From Stieleria neptunia (GTDB lineage: Bacteria > Planctomycetota > Planctomycetia > Pirellulales > Pirellulaceae), in assembly GCF_007754155.1 (NCBI RefSeq), contig NZ_CP037423.1:7002938-7066937 (forward strand): DNA of 64,000 nt, read 5' to 3'. Positions 1-9,361 of this stretch are shown in pieces. The notes below the pieces were generated by a model. The model saw only the letters and a list, made by a program, of their open reading frames with translations, made no database searches and had not been told where the DNA came from. The position numbers and the translations under genes are program-made. Every line of letters starts with the position of its first letter. The stretch's first letter is position 1.

Positions 1-1
1 C

Positions 2-667
2 GATCACGAACTTGGCCCCGAAGCGGCCGCATCGATGTCCGGCGAAGAGAAACTGCAGCGAATCGCCGCGCTCAGCGTGGAAGAAAAACGAGTCGCCTTG
101 TCGCTGGTCAAACGCAATGCGTTTCAATTGTCCGGCACGCTGGAACCCCTGCTCGGTCAATCGCTTTCCAACCTCGTGTTCGGCCTCGGCGTGTTCGGAA
201 TGGGTTTCTCCACGATCGTGATCCTGATGCTGATCAACGGTTATGCGTTTCGCGAAATGGCCGGGCAGCCCGACGGGGCGGTCCCGTTTGTCGCCGGTTG
301 TCTGGTCGCGGGACTGAGCGGCGCGACGTGGTGGTATTTGTGGGACGGGGAAGCCAAGTTCTGGCTGGCCATTTTTGCCAGCACGTTCGGCATGATGCTG
401 TTGCCGATCGCCTACGTGACGTTTTTCCTGATGATGAACAACAAACGGATCCTGGGTGCAGAAAAACCGACCGGTGGGCGGATGCTTGCTTGGAATGTGT
501 TGATGTTGTTTGCGGTCATCGGAGCGACCGTGGCGGCCGTGTCGGCGATCAGCGAGAAGGCCAACGATCCGAAATCCTTCCCCGTGATCATCGGGTTGAT
601 CGTCGTGTACGGCGTCGCGGTGATCGTCGGTTTCGTCAAGAAACGCGGCGGGGCGATCGCCGGCTAG
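2..667 (+). CDS. Nramp-like divalent metal transporter, C-terminal part (5' end outside window)
   Basis: The frame is open to the window edge, so the gene begins upstream; an internal ATG at 35 is probably not the true start. The visible part has about five hydrophobic segments. The segment with FGLGVFGMGFSTIVILMLIN followed by a cytoplasm-type stretch, and a later segment ending in LPIAYVTFFLMMNNKRILG, resemble transmembrane helices 8 and 10 of Nramp (Mn2+/Fe2+ proton symporter) proteins in order and spacing. Nramp proteins sit in the inner membrane and import divalent metals. The metal-binding DPGN and MPH motifs of the family lie in the N-terminal half, which is not in the window, so the assignment rests on C-terminal resemblance only. 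Another multi-pass transporter is possible. Confidence 0.6.
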   Translation, partial: DHELGPEAAASMSGEEKLQRIAALSVEEKRVALSLVKRNAFQLSGTLEPLLGQSLSNLVFGLGVFGMGFSTIVILMLINGYAFREMAGQPDGAVPFVAGCLVAGLSGATWWYLWDGEAKFWLAIFASTFGMMLLPIAYVTFFLMMNNKRILGAEKPTGGRMLAWNVLMLFAVIGATVAAVSAISEKANDPKSFPVIIGLIVVYGVAVIVGFVKKRGGAIAG

Positions 668-822
668 CTGCCGGTACGATTGTTGGCATGCCCCGGAACG
701 GGAGGCGATAGGCTCCGATGACGTGTTTCTCGGAGGTGTCGCTGCGATTACCTCCGGCTACTCGCTGACATCCCTCGGGACGTTGATTTCATGACTGCGG
801 ACATCTAATAAATACACTGGCT

Positions 823-881
823 CCCCTCTCCCCAAAAAACGCCAAAGACGCGAAGCGTCGAGCGTTTTTTGGGGAGAGGGG
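823..881. repeat. Perfect 20-bp inverted repeat with nested hairpin
   Basis: The arms at 823-842 and 862-881 (CCCCTCTCCCC followed by six A, and its complement) pair perfectly, and the 19-base loop contains a second hairpin (GACGC-GAA-GCGTC, 847-859). It lies in the 438-bp gap between the transporter and the beta-propeller gene. It could end transcription on either strand but lacks a clean terminal T-run, so it is recorded as a repeat. Nothing else is recognisable in 668-1105. Confidence 0.7.
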
Positions 882-1105
882 CCGGGGGTGAGGGGCAGCA
901 CGTCTGGCCAGCAACGGCGTCAAGGGTAACCGCCCATCCGTCTTCTCCACGACTAGTGAGATGGCTCCAGCCAACCCGCGATCTTCGGAGGGATTCCCGA
1001 CGACGACTCCCGGCTTTCGCTTCCTTTCGGAAACCGATTCGATCGATTATTCTGGTCGGATTGAATTCCCGCCTGTTTGATCCCACCTGCGCATCCAGAG
1101 TGAAA

Positions 1106-2353
1106 ATGAAAAACGTCGTCACCTTTGCGGCTGCCTGCTTCACCATTGTTTCTTCCGTCGGCGTTGCCGAAGACTGGCCCCAGTACCGTGGCGTTGCCGC
1201 CGATGGTAAATCGGCCGAGTCGATCGGCCGGACGAACTGGAGCAACGGTCCAAACGTCGTTTGGAAAACTGAGACTCCGCTCGGCTTCAGCTCCTTCGCC
1301 GTCGCAGACGGGCGGTTGTTCACCGTGATCGCGACCGACCAGAACGAAGTGCTGTTGGCGCTCGATGCAACTTCGGGCGACGAACTGTGGCGGGAGCCGA
1401 TGGGCAGCAGCCAATACGAACAGGGCGGCGGCAACGCCGGGGCGGCGGGTAACAAAGGCGGTGACGGACCACGCTCGACGCCCTCGGTCTCCGACGGCAA
1501 CGTCTATGTCTACGATTCCTACATGGTGTTGCAGTGCTTCGACGCCAAGACCGGAAACCTGATTTGGAAACAAGACATCATCAAAGACTTTGCCGGCCGC
1601 AACATCAAGTGGCTCAATGCCAGCAGCCCCATCGTCGACGGAGACGTGGTCTATGTCAGCGGCGGCGGAGCGGGACAATCTTTCCTCGCATTCAACAAGC
1701 ACGATGGCCAGCTGGTCTGGAAAAGCGGTGACGAAACCATCACCCACGCGACGCCCTCCCTGTCGACGATCTCAGGCGAAAAACAATTGGTCTTCTTCGT
1801 GCAATCCGGTTTGGTCGCAGTCGATGCGGCGACGGGAACGGAACGTTGGCGAGCCAAGTTTCCCTTCAGTGTTTCCACCGCCGCGTCGCCGGTCGTCGAT
1901 GGCAACTTGGTCTATTGCTCCGCCGGTTACGGCGTCGGCGCCGGACTGTTCAAGGTCCAAGGTGACGGCAACGTCGACGAGGTCTGGTTCAAGGCCAACG
2001 AGCTGATGAATCACTGGAGCACCCCGATCGTTCACAACGGACACCTGTACGGGATCTTTGAATTCAAAAAGTACGGCCGTGCACCGCTTCAATGTGTCGA
2101 GCTGGCGACCGGCGAGATCAAGTGGAAAGAATACGGATTTGGCCCCGGCAACTGCATCCTGGTCGGTGAAAAGCTGGTCGTGTTGTCGGATTCCGGTGAA
2201 GTCGTGATCGCCGCGGCGGCCCCCGACGCGTACCAGGAACTGGCCCGCGCCGACGTGCTCAGCGGCAAGTGCTGGTCGACACCGGCCTACAGCGACGGAC
2301 GCATCTACGTCCGCAGCACCGAAGAAGCCGCCTGCATCGCGATCGGAAACTGA
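1106..2353 (+). CDS. Secreted PQQ-like beta-propeller repeat protein
   Basis: The frame is open from 869, but the ATG at 1106 is chosen because it starts a good signal peptide (MKNVVTFAAACFTIVSSVGVA, then EDWPQYRG). The 415-residue product has the DWPQYRG opening usual in planctomycete PQQ-binding-like beta-propeller proteins and repeated W-x-x-x blades such as ATSGDELWREP, AKTGNLIWKQD, KHDGQLVWKSG, AATGTERWRAK and LATGEIKWKEY. This fold is shared with BamB and quinoprotein dehydrogenases. No catalytic calcium/PQQ ligand set or cytochrome domain is seen, so a binding or scaffold role in the periplasm is more likely than an enzyme. It stands alone between repeat-rich gaps. Confidence 0.85.
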   Translation: MKNVVTFAAACFTIVSSVGVAEDWPQYRGVAADGKSAESIGRTNWSNGPNVVWKTETPLGFSSFAVADGRLFTVIATDQNEVLLALDATSGDELWREPMGSSQYEQGGGNAGAAGNKGGDGPRSTPSVSDGNVYVYDSYMVLQCFDAKTGNLIWKQDIIKDFAGRNIKWLNASSPIVDGDVVYVSGGGAGQSFLAFNKHDGQLVWKSGDETITHATPSLSTISGEKQLVFFVQSGLVAVDAATGTERWRAKFPFSVSTAASPVVDGNLVYCSAGYGVGAGLFKVQGDGNVDEVWFKANELMNHWSTPIVHNGHLYGIFEFKKYGRAPLQCVELATGEIKWKEYGFGPGNCILVGEKLVVLSDSGEVVIAAAAPDAYQELARADVLSGKCWSTPAYSDGRIYVRSTEEAACIAIGN

Positions 2354-2383
2354 TCGGAACGTGAGTGTTCCGTCGAAGCTCTC

Positions 2384-2651
2384 GTTCCAAGGCTCTGCCT
2401 TGGAACGCACGGGAGGCGGAGCCCTACGCCATGAACGATTATTAGCGGCAGGGCGCGAGCCCTCCGGTGTTTTGGCAAAGACGCGGAACCGGAGGGCTTG
2501 CGCCCTTCCGCTAACAACTCGCCAACCTCGTCAACCTCGTTCCAAGGCTCTGACTTGGAACGCACGGTACATGTGGCTCCCGCCACAATCGGCCGGGCGA
2601 CCAGAGGCGGAGCCTCCGGGAATCCGCGTTCCCAGGCGGGAGCCTGGGAAC
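2384..2651. repeat. Cluster of short palindromic repeats
   Basis: Three hairpins of the GTTCCAAGGC/GCCTTGGAAC type lie at 2384-2406, about 2539-2561 (one mismatch) and 2628-2651 (GTTCCCAGGC/GCCTGGGAAC). Between the first two, 2442-2514 holds a copy of the TTAGCGGCAGGGCGCGAGCC palindrome that also forms the core of the elements at 33.3, 41.1, 54.2 and 62.4 kb. The whole gap between the beta-propeller and EF-hand genes is made of such repeats; no gene is seen there. Confidence 0.75.
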
Positions 2652-2741
2652 AAGACGTCTTGCCCCGCAATGACACCAGATCGAATAGAATCGCAGGGGT
2701 GATGACCACACCCTTCTCTTCGCGTTTCGTTTAGGTGTCGC

Positions 2742-3872
2742 ATGTCCAGGACTCTCTCTCTCGTCGGTCTGTCGATCGTCATCTTCGCCGGCACCGCGTC
2801 GGCACAGATTCTCAGCGGCGATAAACCGGACCTCTATGCGTTGATCATCGAGCCGATCGATTTGACCGATGCGGCGCGATCGATGACCGTCTACGATACC
2901 GACGAAGACGGCTCGATTGACAAAGACGAACAGAAACGGATCGGCTGGAAAGACAAAATCGATCAGTTCGATCTCAATCGCGACGGCAAACTGACCCACC
3001 TGGAACTCTGCGTCCGGTTCGCAAAACTGCGCGACGAATCGGGCGTGACCCAGAAAGTCGTCAACAATGCCAAGGTCTATCTGCGGCGACACGACAAGAA
3101 CGGCAACGGCCAGCTCGATCCCGACGAGATCGCAGGCGGTTGGCCCAGCGATCCGGAAGAGTTTGACACCAACCACGACGGGGTGATCACGCTCGCGGAA
3201 ATGGCAAAACGATTTGCTTACATGGCCGGTTTGCGGCGTGAAATGGGGATCGAACAAGTCGATCAAGTCACCGCGATTCGCACCGTCCGAACGTTTGATA
3301 CCGATCGGGACCAAAAGCTTGACAAGGACGAACAAGCCGGTGCCTTTCTGCCCTTGCCCGTCAAAGAATTTGACGAAGACGACGACGGCAAACTCGGCAT
3401 CATGGAGATTGCCACAATGCTGGCCAAGCATCGCCGCGAGTCCGGAATGAGCAAGTCGGATCTCGCAAAGGTGCGGTCACTGTTTGAACGCTATGACCGG
3501 AACTCCGATGGCACGATTGATGAAACAGAGTACGCGGCGGCGGCAACACCATTCGGTGGCAACGCCGGTGCCAATCCTCTGAATGAATTGGACAAAAACA
3601 AAGACGGCCAATTGACGCAAATGGAAGTCCAGCAAGTCATCACCCAGACGCGAAAATCGCTCGGCTTTAACGACGATCACCTGGCCGAGGCTCGCAAGTT
3701 ACTCACCCGCCACGACAAGGACCGCAGCACCTACATCGAAGAGGCTGAATTCTTTGAGTCACCGGTCAGCGGCCAACTTGCCAAAACCACTTTGAAGCAG
3801 GCCGACGAAGATGACGACAAACGTGTTTCGCTGATCGAATTGGCCAAACATCTCGCCAAGCAGAAGGAATGA
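2742..3872 (+). CDS. Secreted multi-EF-hand calcium-binding protein
   Basis: 376 residues with a signal peptide (MSRTLSLVGLSIVIFAGTASA). An AGG seven bases before the ATG is a plausible ribosome site. The mature protein is essentially a string of EF-hand loops: DTDEDGSIDKDE (52-63), DLNRDGKLTHLE, DKNGNGQLDPDE, DTNHDGVITLAE, DTDRDQKLDKDE, DEDDDGKLGIME, DRNSDGTIDETE, DKNKDGQLTQME, a degenerate DKDRSTYIEEAE, and DEDDDKRVSLIE. Most keep acidic residues at loop positions 1, 3, 5 and 12. That gives ten loops, eight or nine of them credible Ca2+ sites. EF-hand families are enlarged in marine planctomycetes. The role is unknown; calcium buffering, matrix binding or sensing outside the cytoplasm are all possible. 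Confidence 0.88.
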   Translation: MSRTLSLVGLSIVIFAGTASAQILSGDKPDLYALIIEPIDLTDAARSMTVYDTDEDGSIDKDEQKRIGWKDKIDQFDLNRDGKLTHLELCVRFAKLRDESGVTQKVVNNAKVYLRRHDKNGNGQLDPDEIAGGWPSDPEEFDTNHDGVITLAEMAKRFAYMAGLRREMGIEQVDQVTAIRTVRTFDTDRDQKLDKDEQAGAFLPLPVKEFDEDDDGKLGIMEIATMLAKHRRESGMSKSDLAKVRSLFERYDRNSDGTIDETEYAAAATPFGGNAGANPLNELDKNKDGQLTQMEVQQVITQTRKSLGFNDDHLAEARKLLTRHDKDRSTYIEEAEFFESPVSGQLAKTTLKQADEDDDKRVSLIELAKHLAKQKE

Positions 3873-4020
3873 TGGTGCAGGCCGCACTGCTGAGAAAGCT
3901 TCGTCACCAATGGCAACGGCACAAGCTGTCGGTGTCAAGGCGCTCGCCCTTCACTTGCCGGCATTGAGTTTTAGCCGTTTCCTTGGCACCCGAGAGACGC
4001 CTAGAGCACCGAGAGAAGAA

Positions 4021-4740
4021 GTAGGAAAATTACGGGCAGGAAAAATCCCAGCTGCGATAGCTGCCCCGCCGGTCACGGTTCTCAACAGCATCCAATTTTC
4101 CTACCCAGAATCTTCCTACCTTCTAAAGTCCCCACGGCTCCTCCACAGTGCGTCGGTCAACCCGACCGGCCCCCACAGAACTGCGCCGTGCACGACGCAC
4201 CGAGAGAGAAAAGTAGGAAAATTAAGGGTAGGAAGATTCCCAGCTGCGATAGCTGCCCCGCAGGTCACGGCTCTCTGCAGCATCCAATTTTCTTACCCAA
4301 AATCTTCCTACCTTCAAAACTCCCCACGGCTCCTCCACAGTGCGTCGGTCAACCCGACCGGCCCCCACAGAACTGCGCCGTGCACAGCGCCTCGAGAGAA
4401 GAGGTAGGAAAATTAAGGGTAGGAAGATTCCCAGCTGCGATAGCTGCCCCGCCGGTCACGGTTCTCTGCAGCATCCAATTTTCTTACCCAAAATCTTCCT
4501 ACCTTCAAAACTCCCCACGGCTCCTCCACAGTGCGTCGGTCAACCCGACCGGCCCCCACAGAACTGCGCCGTGCACAGCGCCTCGAGAGAAGAGGTAGGA
4601 AAATTAAGGGCAGGAAGATTCCCAGCTGCGATAGCTGCCCCGCAGGTCACGGCTCTCTGCAGCATCCAATTTTCTTACCCAAAATCTTCCTACCTTTCAA
4701 AGTCCCCACGGCTCCTCCACAGTGCGTCGGTCAACCCGAC
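4021..4740. repeat. 191-bp tandem repeat, about 3.8 copies
   Basis: Units begin at 4021, 4213, 4404 and 4595 (periods 192, 191, 191); the last stops near 4740. Each unit begins GTAGGAAAATTA and contains, 80-110 bases later, a near complement ending AAAATCTTCCTAC, so each can fold into its own stem-loop. The units differ by only a few substitutions. Reading frames that run through the array are in low-complexity repeated translation and are not genes. It fills the convergent gap between the EF-hand gene and the sulfatase. Confidence 0.85.
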
Positions 4741-4758
4741 TTACTCCTCCGCTCCTGC

Positions 4759-7194
4759 TCAGTCGCCTTTGGCCGCAGCGATCAAGAAATCGATCAACTT
4801 CTGGCTGCGGAAAAAGCCTTCCCAGAAATTGTGTCCTTGGCCATCGACGCGTTCGAGCGTGATCGCGGACTCATTGCCGGCCGATTGGTAAGCCGATTCC
4901 AACACCGCCGAATTCCGTTCGATCGGAACCACCCGGTCGTCGGTTCCATGAATCACGTATACGGGGATGCCGGCTTCGGCGATCACGTCCAAGTTTTTGA
5001 CGGGATTGAGTTCATCTTGTCGCTGTTGAAGTTCATCCGCAGAAACCCCGTAGACCGCCGCGGCCCGTTCTACGCCCGGATAGCTGGTGTAGTCCAGCAC
5101 CGGATAGATCCCGCCGATTGCCGCGACGCGTTCGGGACGCTCGATCGCAAACCGGCTGACGTACAAACCGCCTCGACTACGCCCCAGCAAGGCCGGCTTG
5201 GTGCTGTATCCGCGAGACGTCATTTCATCGTACAGCGCGTCAAAGAACGGTTGGCTGTGCGGGCTTCCATAGGCTTCCCCCACGTCGATTCCCGCGACGG
5301 CGATCCCGGCATCGAGAAACTGTTGGTGCATCCACGACTCATGCGTGTCGGGATAGCGGGACAGCGCGGGCGCGTAAAAAACCCACGGCTTGCCGAGCTT
5401 GGTCTTTGCCGGCGCATCGGGTTTCATCAAAAACGCATGCCGATCGGCGACGAAGAACGATTCTCCGTTGGGCAGTACTTGGGTGCGTTTGATGCGTCCG
5501 TCCTGCTGGGCCTTGGACATCACGGCAGACTGGCGAGTCCACTGAGCTTTCTTCCCACGGGCTTCGTCACTGAGATCTTTGGTGGCGAGTTCGATCGATT
5601 CCTGAAGTTGCTGTTCCCACGCCGCGACCAACTCGGCCAGGATATCGGCGTGCGGCAAGGCAAGATCCACCGACTCGATCCGGTCATTCGACAGATCGTA
5701 CAGCTCCCACGGTTCACCGACGGGAGACACGGCTTTCCAGCGGCCCCGTCGGATCGCCCGGTGGCCGTCGTGGTACCACCAAAGCGTCCGTTCATCGGCG
5801 GAGTGGTCGTCTTCAAGGTCTGCCAGAAAACTGCTCCCGGGCGGCGACGGGGCGTCGTCGGGGTGCGTCGCGCCGGTCAAGTCCAACAACGTTGCGGCCA
5901 CGTCGATCACGTGCTGGGGGTTGCGGCGAAATTGGCCGCGGTCTTTGATTCGGTTCGGCCAGGAGACGATGAACGGAGTCGCGATGCCGCCTTCGTGCGT
6001 CCACGTTTTGTGGCGTCGAAACGGCGTGTTGGAGGTCGTCGACCAACCGGGGCCGAGGCACAAATAGGTCAGTGCCGACCCCGGCGGCTGGGCGGGATCA
6101 TGTCCGTCACCGCGGACCATGATTTCGGCGCTGGCACCATTGTCGGACAGAAACATCACAATCGTGTCTTCCCAGCAGCCCATCGCTCGGACTTGGTCCA
6201 AGACACGTCCAATCGCGATGTCCATCCGGTGGACCATGGCCGCATGGATTGCCATCTTGGTCGCCTGGAACGACTTCTGTTTGTCGGTTAATCGATTCCA
6301 CGCAACGGGCCGGTTGGTTTCTCCGTCGCCAAGAATTTCGAAGGCTTCGGGAAAGTGATACGGCGGCCCCAAGTCTCGTTCGACCGGCGAAACGTGGCGA
6401 GCGGATTCGGGATCCAAAATTCCCATCGCTTGCATCTGCTGCCAACGCTCTCGACGAATCGACTCCCAGCCTTCCGTGTAGGTGTCGGCATAGACGGCGA
6501 TGTCTTCAGGCAGGGCGTGCAGCGGAAAGTGCGGCGCGGTGAAGGCGAGGTATTGAAAGAACGGTTGGTCGGGATGCTGTTCGGCGTGTTCCTTCAAATT
6601 TGTAATCGCATCATCAGCCATCGCGCTGGTCAAGTAAAACTCCTCGTCGAACTCCAGCGGTCGCAGAGGCTTTCCGTTCGGACCGGTTTTGGGGTTGAAG
6701 TAACGCCCTGTCCGGTTCAGCGACGTTTTCACAAACCCGCAGTTGGTCGGCGTATCGTCGATATGCCATTTGCCTGTGTGATAAGAGCGATAGCCCACGT
6801 GCGACAACATCTCCGGTAGCAGCACGGCCCAGTCCGGTCGCAGACTGCGGTTGCCTCCGCCGCTGGGAACGCCCGGCAAATAGTCGCGACGAATCTGCTG
6901 GGCGTAGTAGCCGGTCATCATCGAACCGCGCGTCGGCCAGCAGCGTCCGGTGTTGTAGAACTGGGTGAACCGCAACCCGTTTTCGGCCAACGCATCCAAG
7001 TTCGGCGTCTGGATCTCGCCGCCGTAACACCCCAAATCCGAGAACCCCAAATCATCGGCCAAGATCAGAACGATGTTGGGACGATCAGCCGACTCGGCCC
7101 TGAGCATCGTCCCAGACAGGAACTCCGCGAACAGGAATGCAGTCGCGAGTACTGTCAATGTAGCCATTCGATGTAGCGAGAGACGCGGGAACAT
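4759..7194 (-). CDS. Sulfatase with C-terminal alpha/beta-hydrolase domain
   Basis: Start at ATG 7194 (811 residues) is chosen for its signal peptide; the frame extends to a TTG at 7284, and 7167 is also possible. Residues about 38-500 are an arylsulfatase of the alkaline-phosphatase superfamily: RPNIVLILADDLG with metal-binding D47/D48, then C85-W-P-T-R89, the C-x-P-x-R site whose cysteine would become formylglycine, and later SDNGAS and a THEGG motif. Residues about 560-811 are a second module with a G-R-S673-R-G nucleophile elbow, HGTDDRVVP (acid region) and GQGHNFW (histidine), that is, a complete alpha/beta-hydrolase triad pattern. Sulfatases usually end near 450-600 residues. A single secreted polypeptide removing sulfate and cleaving an ester or similar bond of a marine polysaccharide is inferred; the substrate is unknown. 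Confidence 0.88.
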   Translation of the reverse strand: MFPRLSLHRMATLTVLATAFLFAEFLSGTMLRAESADRPNIVLILADDLGFSDLGCYGGEIQTPNLDALAENGLRFTQFYNTGRCWPTRGSMMTGYYAQQIRRDYLPGVPSGGGNRSLRPDWAVLLPEMLSHVGYRSYHTGKWHIDDTPTNCGFVKTSLNRTGRYFNPKTGPNGKPLRPLEFDEEFYLTSAMADDAITNLKEHAEQHPDQPFFQYLAFTAPHFPLHALPEDIAVYADTYTEGWESIRRERWQQMQAMGILDPESARHVSPVERDLGPPYHFPEAFEILGDGETNRPVAWNRLTDKQKSFQATKMAIHAAMVHRMDIAIGRVLDQVRAMGCWEDTIVMFLSDNGASAEIMVRGDGHDPAQPPGSALTYLCLGPGWSTTSNTPFRRHKTWTHEGGIATPFIVSWPNRIKDRGQFRRNPQHVIDVAATLLDLTGATHPDDAPSPPGSSFLADLEDDHSADERTLWWYHDGHRAIRRGRWKAVSPVGEPWELYDLSNDRIESVDLALPHADILAELVAAWEQQLQESIELATKDLSDEARGKKAQWTRQSAVMSKAQQDGRIKRTQVLPNGESFFVADRHAFLMKPDAPAKTKLGKPWVFYAPALSRYPDTHESWMHQQFLDAGIAVAGIDVGEAYGSPHSQPFFDALYDEMTSRGYSTKPALLGRSRGGLYVSRFAIERPERVAAIGGIYPVLDYTSYPGVERAAAVYGVSADELQQRQDELNPVKNLDVIAEAGIPVYVIHGTDDRVVPIERNSAVLESAYQSAGNESAITLERVDGQGHNFWEGFFRSQKLIDFLIAAAKGD

Positions 7195-7315
7195 GCGGGT
7201 GCAACCAGGCGAGATGGGGTGGGAAAACTTGATCATCACGTTCAGACCGATTTGCAGTTTGACGACTCCCCACCCAAATCTCAAGTAATCTCAGCGAGAT
7301 CACCGCGCCGTCACC

Positions 7316-7390
7316 CAACGCTGTGAAGCATTTTCCCCATCTGTTTCTTGAGGTTTTAGCGGCAGGGCGCGAGCCCTCCGGTGTTATGGC
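7316..7390. repeat. Truncated copy of the 132-bp miniature element
   Basis: Begins with the same CAACGCTGTGAAGC end as the complete elements at 33327 and 41110 (opposite orientation of the internal part), runs through the TTGAGGTTTTAGCGGCAGGG segment and the first arm of the core palindrome, then loses similarity near 7390. The opposite end is missing or too diverged to recognise. It sits just upstream of the sulfatase/hydrolase gene. Confidence 0.7.
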
Positions 7391-7465
7391 AGAGATTCTG
7401 CCGGCGACGGCCGCGACACAATGTTGCATTTTCGTAAGCAAACCGGTTGGCAGCTCACCTGCGGG

Positions 7466-9248
7466 GGGTTCTTCCGCGAGTTTAGTGGGTGCTCTCGAAT
7501 ACTCGGGGAAGGTTTTTTGAGGGATGACTGCGATGTCCGATGGTTCTGTTCGGTAGGCTGGCGAAGCCAGCTGTAGCGGAGGCGGGCTCTGCTCTCAAGG
7601 AACTTCCTACCCAGCTAGTTCATTGGGGACCACTCGCAGGTTGAGTGCAGCTGCCCGTTTCGCCAGGTTTTCCATTGCTCGCTTCTTGTATTGCTGTTCG
7701 TAATAGTCGTTGCCGACATCGACATATTCCCTCCCGTACTTCAGCATCCCATAAACTATTTTCGCGAGCTTGTGGGCCGTCGCCGTGATCGCTTTGGGTG
7801 AACCAAGACGGGAACGGATCCTGCGAAAGAACGCTCCTAAGGCGCAGTTTGATCGTGCCAGGGACGCGGCGGCTGTTCGAAGTGCGGCGGCGGCTCGGTT
7901 CGCACTTGTACGTGTTTTACCACTGAGCAATTTCCCACCTGTCTTCTTACTGCCCGGACATAGGCAAAGCCAAGAAGTGAAATGCTTCTCTGTTGCCCAC
8001 CTACTCATGTCGGTACCGATTTCAGAAATCAGTGTGATTGCGGATTGACCGCTAATCCCATCAATGGTCGTCATGTCGACGCCCAGCACCCGGTAGAGCT
8101 GATTGCGCATATCGAACCGGGGGCTATTGCTTCCAGCTTTAGGAGCCTTCAGCTTCGGCAGAATCTCACCGTCACTTCGGTCGGAAAATGTACCCAAATG
8201 TTCTTCAAGCTTGGAATCGACTTCCGACAGTTTGGAACCGTAAAAACGGTACAGTTCCAGAGCCTGTTTTAACGCAAATACATGTTCTTCACGCCAATTG
8301 CCTTCCAGAGCTTTCGCGATCGTCGACTCGTCATTTTTGCACCTTGGATCGCGAAGTTTTGCGAGTAGGTGAGGGTCTCGACTGCCCGCAACAATGGCAT
8401 CCAAAATGGCAAGGCCAGTGGTGCCGGTGATGTCCGAAATGACGTGATGGAGCTGGACATTCATTTCCATCATCGCCTTCTGCATCCGTTGGATATGCTC
8501 GCTCGCGTTGGCGACGAGCATGGCTCGTTGCCGCATGTAAGAACGCAGAACACAAATTGCCGAACTCTTCCAACCAATCTGCGAGCGACGCCAGATCGGA
8601 TGTAAAGGTGCCGAAGCAGCGAACGTGTGATGAGTCGCGATCGGAGGGCACGGCAACATAGTGCTGGGTCGAACCAATATCGATGCCGGCAGCGTTCAAG
8701 TTGATTGTGTCAAGTGATTGTGGAACGGGTGCGTTGTCAATCGGAAACCCACCACGTGATCGACGCTTAGGTTTCCCAGAGGATTTCTTCTTGGCCATGG
8801 CGGAACTCCGAAAGGTGACTTCAACGGAAAAACGCGGCAGGCGCGGGAGTAGGGCTCTGTTATTCTCTCAAACGGGGTCAACGCCGTGAGGCGAGCCACC
8901 AATGTCATTTTCAAGCAAACTCCCGGGACCAGGCTGAGAAGCGGGCACGAAGCACCACGTAGAGAACGGCCTCCACGACCCGCCGCGTATCCGACATGAT
9001 AATCCTCACACCCAGTTCCTCGGAATCATTTGGTCACTTGTGGCCTGCGGCGGCTGAGGAGCAACCCGCCAAGGAATCACCTGGTCTGCGATGCGCCGAA
9101 GGTGCTTCGTGCCCTCCGCCGGCCCCCGTGTCGGCGGCGGGTCGTTTGAACCGAGCGTTTGTCCTCGCTCTCCCCATTCGGACATCGCAGCAATGCCTCG
9201 AAAAACCTCGGTCCTGAGCGATTAGCCACTAAAATCCACGAAGAACCC
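7466..9248 (-). mobile_element. IS110-family element, copy 1 (1783 bp, defective)
   Basis: Nearly identical to 20335-22117 over exactly 1783 bp. The right end, read inward, is GGGTTCTTCGTGGATTTTAG; the left end is a decayed version of the same inverted repeat. The transposase frame (7607-8798) is broken. About 450 bp between the transposase start and the right end carry no gene. Flanks are not duplicated here (CTGCGGG left, CCAGGGG right). The left end has several substitutions relative to copy 2, suggesting that copy 1 is older or less constrained. Confidence 0.88.
7607..8798 (-). pseudogene. IS110-family transposase, internally deleted and frameshifted
   Basis: The N-terminal piece starts at 8798 (MAKKKSSGKPKRRSRGGFP...) and carries the first DEDD-domain strand LNAAGIDIGSTQHYVAV. 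After LADWLEEFG the frame shifts; the other frame resumes at ICVLRSYMRQRAMLV and continues through the Transposase_20 region (LGVDMTTIDGISGQSAITLISEIG, FTSWLCLCPGSKKTGGKLLSG) to the stop at 7607. Of the four DEDD acidic positions, only the first is visible: the middle of the catalytic domain, normally containing the MESTG and DAxDA-like motifs, is missing at the junction near 8550. An active enzyme is not expected. Confidence 0.88.
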
Positions 9249-9361
9249 CCAGGGGAATTCTGCACCGAGTTCTTCCACGCGAGATGGGAAATGGGTGGGC
9301 GATCGGTTAACCTGAAGCGAGTCAGTTTTGATCAGCTTCCTTCCGAGGTCATCCAGTCTTC

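Noticed and set aside
869..1105. N-terminal extension of the beta-propeller gene
   Set aside because: It would translate part of a hairpin repeat and bury the signal peptide that starts at 1106.
4188..6291. Open frames starting in the 191-bp repeats and running antisense to the sulfatase
   Set aside because: The N-terminal parts are repeat translation and the rest is a shadow of the sulfatase/hydrolase gene, which has clear catalytic motifs on the minus strand.
8331..8798. Intact small gene of 155 residues
   Set aside because: It is the N-terminal fragment of the broken IS110-type transposase; the tail after LADWLEEFG is out of frame.
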